From Halomarina ordinaria (GTDB taxonomy: Archaea > Halobacteriota > Halobacteria > Halobacteriales > Haloarculaceae), in contig NZ_JARRAH010000001.1 in NCBI RefSeq assembly GCF_030553305.1, positions 496,001-560,000 of the forward strand: a stretch of 64,000 nucleotides of DNA, read 5' to 3'. Within the stretch, counting starts at the first letter, position 1; each line of letters starts with the position of its first letter. The translations under genes were made by a program, and so were the position numbers. Shown piece by piece: positions 16,582-26,259 of the stretch. The notes beneath the pieces were generated by a model that saw only the letters and a program-made list of their open reading frames with translations, was not told where the DNA came from and searched no databases.

Positions 16582-17244
16582 TCAGCGCGTCGCGTACCAG
16601 AGGACGCCGACGACGGCGAGGGCGAACAGTCCCCCGAGGAAGAACGCGAGCGCCGGGTCGAGGGCGGCCGCGGCCTCCGCCGTGGTCTGGGCGGCGTCGG
16701 CCGACCCGGTGGCGCCGCCCCCGCTGTCGGTCGCGACACCGGGGCCGCCCCCACCTCCGGCCTCGGACTCGGGCGCCGTCGCGTCGCCGCCGGTCCCGTC
16801 GGGGAGTATCGCGCCGTAGAGGAACTGTCGCAGGAGGAGCGTGGCGACGCCGAGCGCGAGGACGACGCCGAACAGGCGTGCGAGCAGCGAGCGCAGACGC
16901 GACCCGTCCTCGTCCCGGCCGGCGAAGAGGACGACGGCCTCGCTGGTCGGCGCGTAGACCGTCATCTCGGTGCCGCGCTCGGAGTAGCCGACGCCGGCCG
17001 CCTCGATGAGGCCGGCGTCGTCGAGTTTCCCCAGGTGGTAGTGGACGTTCTGGAGGGAGGTGCCGGTCGCGTCGCGGAGGTCGGCCGGCGTCGCCGGCTG
17101 GTCGTAGAGCCGCGAGAGGACCTCTCGCGTCGTCGCCGAGGAGAGCACGTCGAACAGCTCGTCCGCCCGCTCGCCGTCCAGGCCGACCATCCGTGGCTCG
17201 CCCGGTTCGCGCGTCGGGGACTCGCGGAGCGGCAACAGGCTCAT
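16582..17244 (-). CDS. Winged-helix regulator with C-terminal membrane anchor
   Basis: The first 110 residues form an ArsR-like winged helix: DVLSSATTREVLSRLYDQPATP, then the recognition region TSLQNVHYHLGKLDDAGLIE. A hydrophobic helix (LFGVVLALGVATLLLRQF), a long Gly/Ser/Ala-rich acidic linker, and a final hydrophobic helix (AFFLGGLFALAVVGVLWYA) follow. The protein should be a membrane-tethered DNA-binding regulator, a type found in haloarchaea. Its targets are unknown. The linker between the two helices would lie outside the cell. Confidence 0.8.
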   Translation of the reverse strand: MSLLPLRESPTREPGEPRMVGLDGERADELFDVLSSATTREVLSRLYDQPATPADLRDATGTSLQNVHYHLGKLDDAGLIEAAGVGYSERGTEMTVYAPTSEAVVLFAGRDEDGSRLRSLLARLFGVVLALGVATLLLRQFLYGAILPDGTGGDATAPESEAGGGGGPGVATDSGGGATGSADAAQTTAEAAAALDPALAFFLGGLFALAVVGVLWYATR

Positions 17245-17304
17245 CGTCTCCCCGTCTCTCCGTCGTGGCTAAGGCTTTTCTGATGTATCAAACCCACCTT
17301 TGAC

Positions 17305-17514
17305 TCACTCCAGTCGGGCGAGACCGAGGTACGAGAGGACGGCGCGCACGAAGAGAAAGCAAACGAGGACGAACGCGAGGAGCGTCGTCGGCGCCGCGAG
17401 CAGGCGCGCCGTCCGGAAGCCGACGAACCCGCGCGTGAACCCGAGGATGACGAAGCTCACGAGGACCAGCGCGAACGCCAGCGCCGCGAGTCGCCCGTAG
17501 GTCTGGTACCGCAC
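17305..17514 (-). CDS. Small membrane protein, two predicted helices
   Basis: A 69-residue protein from a GTG at 17514 (MRYQTYGRLAALAFALVLV). It consists of two hydrophobic helices joined by the short loop GFTRGFVGFRTARLL. The longer open frame upstream begins with Arg/Pro-rich sequence and is unlikely to be coding. I recognise no family. It follows the membrane-tethered regulator on the same strand at the other side, so a functional link is possible but not shown. Confidence 0.6.
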   Translation of the reverse strand: MRYQTYGRLAALAFALVLVSFVILGFTRGFVGFRTARLLAAPTTLLAFVLVCFLFVRAVLSYLGLARLE

Positions 17515-17645
17515 GCACGGGAGTCGGTCGCCGGAGTACAAACGTCCAGCGACCCGCGGCGCTCTGTACGCGACGACCCGTCGCGTCACCTCGGGGCCCG
17601 CGAGACGTCACCCACCGTTATGTTCCGCCCGCCGTACCGGAGCGC

Positions 17646-18071
17646 ATGGTCGGAACCGACGGGGAGGGAGGGAGTCTCGGGACGCGACGACGCTTCGTCG
17701 CGCTGGTGGGCGTCGGCCTCGGAGCCGCGCTGGCCGGCTGTACCGGCGACGGCAACTCGTCCCCCGAAGAGGCGACGGTCACCGTCCGGCTGCGAAACCG
17801 CGACGACACCGAGCGCGCCTACCGCGTCGTGGTCCGTCGGGGCGAGAGCGCGACGAACGAGTTCTCCGGGCGACTGCCCGCCCGCTCGAACGACGACGTC
17901 GAGATGGTGGCGACCTTCCGCCCGGCGGGGGACCGGGCCGAGGTGAGCGTGGAGACGGACGCCGCACAGCGCGGCCAGACGTGGGACCCGACCGAGTGCC
18001 GGGACTACCTCGTCGAGGCGTTCGTCGAGGACGGCGAACCGGAACTGGACGGCGGCTGTCGCGACGACTAG
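17646..18071 (+). CDS. Tat-exported lipoprotein
   Basis: The 141-residue protein has a twin-arginine signal (TRRRFVALVGVGLGAALAGC) ending in a lipobox with C32, the expected lipidation site. The mature part is about 110 residues with alternating strands (EATVTVRLRNRDDTERAYRV, AEVSVETDA) and a cysteine pair at CRDYL and GGCRDD that could form a disulfide. Tat-dependent lipoproteins are common in haloarchaea. Function is unknown. It is followed by the OYE gene, which has its own promoter-like CTACTTTTCC. Confidence 0.82.
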   Translation: MVGTDGEGGSLGTRRRFVALVGVGLGAALAGCTGDGNSSPEEATVTVRLRNRDDTERAYRVVVRRGESATNEFSGRLPARSNDDVEMVATFRPAGDRAEVSVETDAAQRGQTWDPTECRDYLVEAFVEDGEPELDGGCRDD

Positions 18072-18165
18072 GCCCGTTTCCCGTGTCGATTGGTACCGCC
18101 CCGGACGTGTGACCCCGCGGTCAACCCGCCGGGGCTACTTTTCCGTCAGGGCCCCAGTTCCAGTC

Positions 18166-19294
18166 ATGACCGACACCGACGTGCTGTTCGACCGGACGGC
18201 GCTCGACGGACTGACGCTCGACAACCGGGTCGGACTCGCGCCGATGACGCGGGTGAGCGCCACCGACGACGGGCGCGCGACCGAGGAGATGGCGCGCTAC
18301 TACCGGAAGTTCGCCGAGGGCGGCTTCTCCTTCCTGCTCACGGAGGGCGTCTACACCGACGACGAGTACAGCCAGGGCTACCTGAACCAGCCCGGTCTCG
18401 TCACCGACGAGCAGGTCCGGGCGTGGGAGCCGGTCACCGCGGCCGTCCACGACGCCGACACACCCGTGTTCGCCCAGTTGATGCACGCCGGCGCGCAGGC
18501 CCAGGGCAACCCCCACGTCGACGACGGCGAGACGCTCGCGCCCTCGTCGATTCGCCCGGCCGGAGAGATGGCCGAGGCTTACGGCGGCAGCGGCGCGTTC
18601 CCCGTCCCGAACGAGGCCACGACCGAGGACCTCGACGCGGCCCGCGAGGGGTTCGTCGACGCCGCACTGAACGCCCACGAGGCCGGCTTCGACGGCGTCG
18701 AACTCCACGCCGCCAACGGCTACCTCCTCAACGAGTTCCTCGCGAGCGACGCCAACCGGCGCGACGACGAGTACGGCGGCGACCCCGAGGACCGGGTGCG
18801 CTACCCGGCCGAGGTGCTGGCCGCCGTCGCAGACGCCGTCCCCGAGGACTTCGTCGTCGGCGTCCGCGTCTCCCAGACGAAGGTGACCGACGACGACTAC
18901 CGGTGGGTGGAGGGCGAGCGCGCCGCGGAGGTCTTCTTCGAGGCGCTCTCGGCCGACGCGGACTACCTCCACGTCACCGAACCCGCGATAACGGAACCGG
19001 CGTTCGGCGACGAGGGACCGACGCTCGCGGAGGCGGCGGCCGCGGCCGTCGAGGGGGGGGACCGTCGTCGTCGCCAACGGCGGCCTCGGCGACCCGCAGG
19101 CCGCCCGTGCGACCGTCGAGGCCGGCGCCGACCTCCTCACGCTCGGGACGAGCGCGCTCGCCAACCCCGACTGGCCCGCCCGCGTTCGGGCGGGCGACGA
19201 CCTCGAGGCGTTCGACCCCGCCTCGTTCCTCGCACCGAGCGCGGCGCTCTCCGACCACGAGGTTCCGGCGGACGCCGCGCCGGCCGACGACTGA
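18166..19294 (+). pseudogene. NADH:flavin oxidoreductase / old yellow enzyme, frameshifted by one extra G
   Basis: The first frame encodes 298 residues of an OYE/2,4-dienoyl-CoA reductase barrel: RVGLAPMTRVSATDDGR, FAQLMHAGAQAQGN and FDGVELHAANGYLLNEFLA. At a run of eight G (19053-19060) the frame is lost. Reading on in the +1 frame restores the expected FMN-phosphate-binding end (GTVVVANGGLGDPQAARA, GADLLTLGTSALANPDW) to a stop at 19292-19294. Removing one G gives an intact protein of about 375 residues. This may be a sequencing error in a homopolymer or a real inactivation. The intact enzyme would reduce activated C=C bonds using FMN. Confidence 0.85.
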
Positions 19295-19367
19295 GCGACC
19301 CCCTTGGGTCGCCCGGTCCGGCCCGATTCGGGGCCGGATCTCACCGCCGAACCGGGCGTCGACGCGT

Positions 19368-19541
19368 TCAGACTACCTGCAGGTGTTCCTCGCGGAGTTC
19401 CTCGTCGGTGTACTCCTGACCGTGGACATCTTTCATGTGTCGCTTGGCCAGAGCTATCGCCTCCTCCTCGTCCTCCGACTGGATGATGAACCGGCAGTCG
19501 GCCACTGCCGACTCGCAGTCGAGTTTCCGTGCTTCGGTCAT
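19368..19541 (-). CDS. DUF1059 family small protein
   Basis: A 57-residue protein (MTEARKLDCESAVADCRFII) with the DUF1059 pattern: a C-x6-C pair, the SEDEEEAIALAKRHMKDVHG helix with its histidine, and TDEELREEHLQ. DUF1059 proteins are short, widespread in archaea and bacteria, and of unknown function. The longer open frame upstream has no conserved sequence. It is convergent with the broken OYE gene. Confidence 0.82.
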   Translation of the reverse strand: MTEARKLDCESAVADCRFIIQSEDEEEAIALAKRHMKDVHGQEYTDEELREEHLQVV

Positions 19542-20056
19542 GGTGGGCTCACCCCCGTCGAGGTACGTGGTCGAGGAGTAGATAGGCATCCGATGACGCC
19601 ACGGCACCCGTCGACGCGCGTGCAGTGGGTGACCGCCGGGCACCACCTGCACGCCGGCGCGCTCGCGGCGGTGGCTCCGGGTCGGGAGTACCGAGCGAGC
19701 GGCCGGTCGCTTCGAGGGGCGACTGTCGTCTCTGGTCGGTGAGTGTGGTACCCGTGAAACGTGTCGCCCGGAACACTAACGTCCGACCTCATCCCGTGGC
19801 GGCGTGCCGCGTCGGCCGGGAAACCCTCGTGCCGGGCGTGTGCGTCGTGCGGCTGCACGACGACTTTCGGAGCCGGCGTCAGCCGGCGTGTGCGTCGTCC
19901 AGAGGACGACGACGTTCGGTGGCGGCGTGAACCGCCGGTGTGTCGCGTGCCCGGGTTCTCCGCGCTGTCATCGCATCCGCGTGAGATGAACTCGGGCGGG
20001 GACTAGAGGCACGCAGTGGGGGTAGTCGCGTCGGCGGGTTAAGCCCTTCTCTCCGT
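19542..20056. other. 515-bp noncoding interval with structured repeats
   Basis: No reading frame in this interval has credible coding character on either strand. The right-hand half carries the tandem hairpin modules annotated at 19831-19950. The left half (19542-19830) shows nothing I can name. The flanking genes, DUF1059 and the flavoprotein gene, both read on the minus strand. The interval is therefore upstream of DUF1059 and downstream of the flavoprotein gene. Confidence 0.6.
19831..19950. repeat. Two tandem ~50-bp modules, each with two hairpins, plus a partial third
   Basis: Module 1 is 19831-19881, module 2 is 19882-19931, and a fragment continues to about 19950. Each begins GCCGG(G)CGTGTGCGTCGT and contains ACGACGAC(T/G)TTCGG. 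Hairpin 1a pairs 19843-19850 with 19855-19862 and hairpin 2a pairs 19893-19900 with 19904-19911, both 8 bp. One pair changes from G:C to C:G between copies, keeping the stem. The second hairpins (19872-19877 with 19882-19887, and 19921-19925 with 19932-19936) also stay paired although their sequences differ. Confidence 0.65.
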
Positions 20057-21424
20057 TCAGACGGCGTAGTCGCGCTCGCGTATCTGGACGTAGCGGTCGT
20101 CGCGGTAGCAGTGCTTGAGGAGTTTGTACCGCCCGTACAGTTTCACGCCGGCGACCCCCGCACCGACGGCGTCGCGGGTCCCGAAGCCGTAGGCGCCGCC
20201 GCGGTTGACGATGGCGTCCGCGGTCCGGAAGGTACGGTCCCAGTCCGCCGGCCGGTGCCCGCGGACGAGGTCGGCGAACGCGACGTTGCGCCGCACCTCG
20301 CTCCCGATGGCGCGCTTCCACTCGCTGTTGTACGCCCGCATCGCGTCGAGGGCGGCCAGTCGCCCCGCTATCTTCCCCGTCCGGACGGCGACGTGGTCGC
20401 CGCCCTCGTGGAAGGCGCTGGTCGCGCCCATCGCGCCCCCGACGACGGCGACGTTGGCGGCCGTCGGCGAGTCGATGGGGCGCGTCGAGGAGATGGGGTA
20501 CGTCTCGGTGCCCGCGCGCTTGCCGCGGTCCTCGACGAGCGGGAAGTCCTCCTCGATATCGAAGCGGCCGCCGTACTCGTACTCGAGGAGGCGCCGGACG
20601 TACTCCGTCCCCGTCGGGATGCGCTCGTCCTCCGGACGCAGGAGGGCGTACTCCTCGCGGCCCTCGACCGCGTCGAGGTCCATCCCGATGGGCATGGTGA
20701 GGCCGACGCGGGCGACGGTGCCGTCGTTGGGGAACACCCACGGGTAGGCGGTGTGCCCGGGCATGAGCCCCCACCAGAACTTGATGACGTCGTCCTCGAA
20801 GACCTCCTCCGGGAACTCGCGGTACTCCTGGTAGGCGATGTGGTTCGCCCGCCGGGAGGCGAGGTTCTCGAGGGAGCCGTCGGGGAGGAGCGGGTCGAGC
20901 ACCTGACTCGTGACGGTGCGCTGGGGGCCGTCGGCGAGGACGAGGTGGTCGGCGTGGACCTCCTCACCGGAGCGCAGTATCAGGGTGTGCGAGCGCTCGC
21001 GGTGGTCCGTCTCGACCGACCGGACCGACGCCCCGACGCGGTACTCCGCGCCGGCGTCCTCGGCGCGCTCCCTGAGCCAGTCGTCGAACCGGGCGCGGTG
21101 CATGGTGAACCCGAAGTTCGGATACGAGGACTCGATACCGGTCGACTGGAGGAGCATGGAGGCGTTCGGGCCGGCGAACTCGGCGCCCCGCAGTTCCCGG
21201 CACTTCACCCACTCGGGAATCTCGTCGGGGGTGAACTCCATGATGTCGACCCAGTAATCGAGGATACCGGCGGCGTCGGTCGAGTCGGGACCGAGGCCGT
21301 CCCGGTCGGCGCGGGGGACACCCTTCTCCAGGACGACGGCCTCGGCTCCCTCCTCGGCGGCGGCCCGCGCGGCCGAGGACCCTGCGGGGCCACCGCCGAC
21401 GATGGCCACGTCTACCTCGTGCAT
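20057..21424 (-). CDS. FAD-dependent oxidoreductase, geranylgeranyl reductase-like
   Basis: The 455-residue flavoprotein opens with the dinucleotide-binding motif VDVAIVGGGPAGSSAARAA and has the second FAD motif VAVVGGAMGATSAFHEGG near residue 335. Substrate-domain elements FTMHRARFDDWLRERA and PYTSS-like ETYPISSTRP resemble archaeal geranylgeranyl reductases, which saturate isoprenoid chains of ether lipids. It diverges from true digeranylgeranylglycerophospholipid reductase in several places, so another isoprenoid or quinone substrate is possible. The gene is monocistronic and divergent from the 21587 gene. Confidence 0.8.
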   Translation of the reverse strand: MHEVDVAIVGGGPAGSSAARAAAEEGAEAVVLEKGVPRADRDGLGPDSTDAAGILDYWVDIMEFTPDEIPEWVKCRELRGAEFAGPNASMLLQSTGIESSYPNFGFTMHRARFDDWLRERAEDAGAEYRVGASVRSVETDHRERSHTLILRSGEEVHADHLVLADGPQRTVTSQVLDPLLPDGSLENLASRRANHIAYQEYREFPEEVFEDDVIKFWWGLMPGHTAYPWVFPNDGTVARVGLTMPIGMDLDAVEGREEYALLRPEDERIPTGTEYVRRLLEYEYGGRFDIEEDFPLVEDRGKRAGTETYPISSTRPIDSPTAANVAVVGGAMGATSAFHEGGDHVAVRTGKIAGRLAALDAMRAYNSEWKRAIGSEVRRNVAFADLVRGHRPADWDRTFRTADAIVNRGGAYGFGTRDAVGAGVAGVKLYGRYKLLKHCYRDDRYVQIRERDYAV

Positions 21425-21586
21425 ATCCCTACCCCCTCGCGTAGTGACTTAAGCGACGTGACTCGTACGTCACCCGTGAAAGACACGACCACGTGCGTGT
21501 CGCCGCCGTCGGTGCCTTTCAGCCCGTCTCGCGCGTCGAGGGGCACGTTTTTGTCCGCTCGACGCCGCGCTCTCTCCACGCCCGTT

Positions 21587-21961
21587 ATGCTCGACGCGCT
21601 CGTGACACACCGCCTGGCCGTCTACGCCGGAGGCCTCCTCCTCGCCGCCCTCCCGACCCTCCTCGACCGGGGGTTCGACGTGGTCCTCGCCGGTCCCCTC
21701 CGGACGGTCCTCGTGGCGCTCGCGCTCGGGACGATGCTCCTCACCTACGCCGGCGAGCGACGCGCGCGCGGGACGACCGACCCCCGGGACGCGACACCCG
21801 ACTACGCGCTCGGCACGCGCGTCGCCGCCGTCGGTGCCGTCGCGGGGGTCGCACTCGGCGGCTACCTCGCGGCGACGGCCGACCTCCTCGTCGGCGTCCT
21901 GTTCGTCGGCGGCGGCGTCCTGTTCGCCCGACTCGCCGTCGGCGGGGGGCGCGGACGGTGA
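21587..21961 (+). CDS. Small membrane protein, first gene of a coupled pair
   Basis: The 124-residue protein (MLDALVTHRLAVYAGGLLL) has three or four hydrophobic helices with short polar loops, including RARGTTDPRDATPDYALGTR between the second and third. I recognise no family. A GTTTTTG element about 30 nt upstream may be its promoter. Its TGA overlaps the GTG of the next gene at 21958-21961, implying translational coupling. Confidence 0.7.
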   Translation: MLDALVTHRLAVYAGGLLLAALPTLLDRGFDVVLAGPLRTVLVALALGTMLLTYAGERRARGTTDPRDATPDYALGTRVAAVGAVAGVALGGYLAATADLLVGVLFVGGGVLFARLAVGGGRGR

Positions 21962-22488
21962 CCCGGACGCCGGCTGACGGCGGTGCGACGCGGGACGCCG
22001 GCGGACGCGACGACCCGGTCGAGGTGGTCCGTCACGTCCACTTCGCGATGACGGGCTCGTTCCCCCTGCGCCTCGCGGACCTCTTCTTCGCCGACGACGC
22101 CCTCTACGTCGCGGAGTACGGTCATCTGACGCCCCTGTTCGGCCTCGGGACCGGCGAACACCGCCGGGCGGCGGCGGACGCCCGCCGCACCTACGAGGAG
22201 GGCGGGGCCGAGGCGGTGCTCCGACGGGCCGACACCGTCCGGCGGTACGCCCCCGAGGCGCTCGACCGCGTCACCCTCCACGATGGGGGGTGGCTCGGTC
22301 GCCCCCGCGTCGCCGTCTCCCCCGCGACGGGACGGGGCCACGCCTATCGACTCCACGAGGTTCCCGAGTTCGACGCGCTCGCCGACGCCGTGTCCGAGTG
22401 GGGCGTCGGTCGAGGGGTGACCGTCGAGTGTGGGTCGGGCATCGGCGGCGGGCCGGTCGAGCGTCTCGCCCGGCTACTCCCCGAGTGA
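21958..22488 (+). CDS. Haloarchaeal soluble protein, unrecognised
   Basis: A 176-residue protein from a GTG start coupled to the upstream stop. After a disordered start (MTRTPADGGATRDAGGRDD) it has a compact domain: VVRHVHFAMTGSFPLRLADL, ALYVAEYGHLTPLFGLG, and a beta-rich end (VTLHDGGWLGRPRVAVS, GHAYRLHEVPEF). The last part resembles PH-like beta sandwiches in pattern, but I cannot assign a family. The partner gene encodes a membrane protein, so a membrane-associated role is possible. Confidence 0.65.
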   Translation: MTRTPADGGATRDAGGRDDPVEVVRHVHFAMTGSFPLRLADLFFADDALYVAEYGHLTPLFGLGTGEHRRAAADARRTYEEGGAEAVLRRADTVRRYAPEALDRVTLHDGGWLGRPRVAVSPATGRGHAYRLHEVPEFDALADAVSEWGVGRGVTVECGSGIGGGPVERLARLLPE

Positions 22489-22538
22489 CGTCGTCGAGAA
22501 GGGGGCGACTCAAGAGGCCGGACGGTGACGGTAGCCGC

Positions 22539-23555
<1,017 letters not shown>

Positions 23556-23654
23556 GTCCCGCCGCCGTCCTCGGACGACGACACTCACGACTGACAGTCA
23601 CTCTCCGTTCCTTGAGATACGGTTTTGTCGCGTTCGTCCCTGGCTTGTGACGAC

Positions 23655-25175
23655 ATGCCATATACGCCACCGAACGTGCGAGCGCCGACGCCCGAGGACC
23701 TCCACGAGATGGCCGACCGCCACCACATGAGCCTCACCGACGACGAGGTGGAGGACTTCCTCGCGGTCATCGAGGGGACGCTGGGCGGCTACGAGCGACT
23801 GGACGAACTGGTCGAACCGACGCCGACCGTCGAGTTCACCGACCGCGACCCGGGCTACCGGCCGGACCGCGAGGAGGACCCCCTCAACGCCTTCGTCACG
23901 AAGTGCGAGGTACGGGGTGCCGACGACGGCCCGCTCGCGGGACTCACCGTCGGCCTGAAGGACAACATCGCCGTCGCGGGCGTCGAGATGACCTGCGGGT
24001 CGAAGCTCTTCGAGGGGTACGTTCCGCGAACGGACGCGACCATCGTGACGCGCCTGCTCGGCGCCGGCGCCACCATCACCGGGAAGACGAACATGGAGGA
24101 CATGGCGTTCTCGGGGAGCGGCGAACTCTCGGCGACCGGTCCCGTGCTCAACCCGCAGAGCGAGGACCACATCGCCGGCGGCTCCTCCAGCGGCTCCATC
24201 GCGGCCGTCGTCTCCGGCGAGGTGGACGTCGCCATCGGCGGCGACCAGGGTGGGTCGGTGCGCATCCCCGCGTCGTGGAGCGGCGGCGTCGGCCACAAGC
24301 CGACGCACGGGCTCGTCCCCTACACGGGCATCGTCGGCCTCGGCCACTCCTTCGACCACACGGGGCCGATGTGCCGCACGACCGAGGACTGCGCGCGCGT
24401 CCTCGACGTCGTCGCTGGCCCGGACCCGCTCGACCCGAGACAGAAACGGGACGTCGCGGTCGAGGACTACGAGGAGGCGCTCGACGGCCGGGCGGAGGAG
24501 GTCACCGTCGGCGTCGTCACCGAGGGGTTCGGTCACGAGGAGAGCGAACCGGGCGTCGACGAGACGGTGCGGGAGGCGCTCGACGCCTTCGAGGCCGCAG
24601 GTGCGACCGTCGAGGAGGTGTCGATTCCGATGCACCTCGACGGCCTCCCCATCTGGAACGCCATCGTGATGGAGGAGACGGCGGCGCTCGTGCGTGACGA
24701 CGGCGTGGGACGCTACGGTCTCGGCTACTACGACACGGCGTTCGCCGACGCCTTCGGCCGCGCGCGGCGCGCGCAGGCCGACGACTACCTCACCACGGTG
24801 AAACTGACGCTCCTCCTCGGCGAGTACCTCTCGGACCGCTACCGCGGTCACTACTACGCGAAGGCCCAGAACCTCCGGCGGTCGCTGGCCGACGACTACG
24901 ACGCCGAACTCGCGGACGTGGACGTGCTGGCGATGCCGACGACGCCCCAGACCGCCCACGAGGTGCGCGAGGACCTCACCCGCGTCGAGGCCATCGAGCG
25001 GGCGCTGAACATGCTCGCGAACACGGCCCCGTTCGACGTCACCGGCCACCCGGCCATCTCCGTCCCGGCGGGGACGAGCGACGGCCTCCCGGTCGGGCTG
25101 ATGTTCGTCGGCGAGCGCTTCGACGACGCGACGGTGCTCCGTGCGGGCGACGCCTTCGAACGGTCGGTGTCCTAG
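23655..25175 (+). CDS. Amidase-signature hydrolase
   Basis: The 506-residue protein has the Ser-cisSer-Lys catalytic arrangement of amidase-signature enzymes: K102 in GLKDNIAVAG, the cis-serine in GGSSSGS (175-181), and the nucleophile S201 in GGDQGGSVRIP. Such enzymes hydrolyse carboxamides to acid and ammonia. The full length and the lone position argue for a free amidase rather than GatA, whose partners are absent here. The start at 23655 (MPYTPPNVRAP) begins the conserved sequence. An upstream in-frame codon at 23625 is less likely. Confidence 0.88.
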   Translation: MPYTPPNVRAPTPEDLHEMADRHHMSLTDDEVEDFLAVIEGTLGGYERLDELVEPTPTVEFTDRDPGYRPDREEDPLNAFVTKCEVRGADDGPLAGLTVGLKDNIAVAGVEMTCGSKLFEGYVPRTDATIVTRLLGAGATITGKTNMEDMAFSGSGELSATGPVLNPQSEDHIAGGSSSGSIAAVVSGEVDVAIGGDQGGSVRIPASWSGGVGHKPTHGLVPYTGIVGLGHSFDHTGPMCRTTEDCARVLDVVAGPDPLDPRQKRDVAVEDYEEALDGRAEEVTVGVVTEGFGHEESEPGVDETVREALDAFEAAGATVEEVSIPMHLDGLPIWNAIVMEETAALVRDDGVGRYGLGYYDTAFADAFGRARRAQADDYLTTVKLTLLLGEYLSDRYRGHYYAKAQNLRRSLADDYDAELADVDVLAMPTTPQTAHEVREDLTRVEAIERALNMLANTAPFDVTGHPAISVPAGTSDGLPVGLMFVGERFDDATVLRAGDAFERSVS

Positions 25176-25293
25176 TCGGGAAGAAGCGGGGAGGACTCCG
25201 ACCGGGAGGAGTCGGAGCGGCGTCCGCATCGCAGGGGGCCGAAAGTGCGGGGACCTGTGGTGTGGACGCGGGTGTACATGGGGAACAGAACGG

Positions 25294-25334
25294 TTTATAC
25301 GCATCCCCTGTCGGGTGTCTCACCGAGTGAGACA
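25294..25334. promoter_or_regulatory. TATA-like box next to a perfect 8-bp inverted repeat
   Basis: TTTATAC at 25294-25300 is followed by TGTCTCAC (25316-25323) and GTGAGACA (25327-25334), a perfect stem of 8 bp with a 3-nt loop. It sits between the convergent ends of the amidase gene (25175) and the regulator gene (25345). The stem could be a terminator for the regulator. The TATA box in front of it instead suggests a plus-strand promoter for an antisense or small RNA. Confidence 0.45.
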
Positions 25335-25344
25335 TCGTGCACCG

Positions 25345-26115
25345 TCAGGCGATTTCGACGGGGCGTGCGGCGTCGCGGTGGCGCGCGAAGAGGGTCGAAC
25401 ACCACTCGACGAACGCCTCGTCCGTCCCGTCGAGCGACGCCCGGAAGCGGCCGTGGTCGTCGTAGGCGCCGACGACGGCACGGTCGCCGAACAGCGAGAG
25501 TCCGACGTCGATGGGGTCCGGGTGGACGTACAGCGTGAACGGGGCGTCCTCCGGGAGCGGGGCGTCGTCGCGCTGTCGGTTCGCGGCGCGGAACGTCTCC
25601 TCGTCGACGACGAGTTCGATGGGACAGCCCCCCTCGACCAGCGGTCGGTGGACCTCGTCGAACACGGGGCTGACGACGGGACTGACGCCACGAAACGAGT
25701 CGAACTCCGTCTCGGCCAGGAGGCGGGCGTAGCGCTCGATGGGGGCGTGGGGCGTCTTGGCGGTGGCGCGGGTCACCGTCACTGTCCGGACGGCCTCCGG
25801 AGGGACGTCGACGCTCGCGGCGTCGAGCAGCGCGAGCGTCTCGCCGGCGTCGTCGACGGCGGCGACGAGGTCCAGAAGGTCGTCGTACGCCCGCAACACG
25901 AGCGCGCCGGCGGCCGTCAGCCGGTAGGTACCGCGCTCCTTGTGAATCCATCCCCGGTCCGTGAGCCCCGTGAGCGCCCGCTGGACGGTCGCCCGGGAGG
26001 CGTCGAGGGCCGTCTCCAGCTCGCACGGCCGCGAGGGTCGGTCGCGAAGCGTCTCCAGCACCGCCACCCGGTGTTCCGACCCGGCGAGGAACTCCACGTG
26101 CTCGCGTACGCTCAT
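25345..26115 (-). CDS. Winged-helix transcriptional regulator with FilR1/DUF1724-like C-terminal domain
   Basis: The N-terminal winged helix (EHRVAVLETLRDRPSRPCELE, SRATVQRALTGLTDRGWI) precedes a wing and then a 170-residue C-terminal domain. That domain carries SPVFDEVHRPLVEGGCPIELVV and FTLYVHPDPIDVGLSLF. This layout matches archaeal HTH proteins with the FilR1 middle domain, thought to sense a ligand. I chose the ATG at 26115 (MSVREHVEFLAG, 256 residues). A GTG at 26139 would add eight residues. It is divergent from the large FAD/Fe-S protein gene and may regulate it. Confidence 0.8.
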   Translation of the reverse strand: MSVREHVEFLAGSEHRVAVLETLRDRPSRPCELETALDASRATVQRALTGLTDRGWIHKERGTYRLTAAGALVLRAYDDLLDLVAAVDDAGETLALLDAASVDVPPEAVRTVTVTRATAKTPHAPIERYARLLAETEFDSFRGVSPVVSPVFDEVHRPLVEGGCPIELVVDEETFRAANRQRDDAPLPEDAPFTLYVHPDPIDVGLSLFGDRAVVGAYDDHGRFRASLDGTDEAFVEWCSTLFARHRDAARPVEIA

Positions 26116-26259
26116 CGGCACGTGCTGTGGTGCGGTCACGTATCACGCTTGCGACTGCCGGGCGCGACGGTCGCACCCGGTCGTCGTATTATGGGTTGGG
26201 ATAGTCCGTATAGTTACCAGCCACCACAGGTTTAACCCGCAGCCGTCGTACTGCAACGC

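Noticed and set aside
19761-20006. Reading frames across the hairpin modules containing CxxC-like cysteines
   Set aside because: Cysteine-containing phrases such as CASCGC arise from the DNA repeat in several frames at once. The modules differ by one base in length, so no single frame keeps the pattern.
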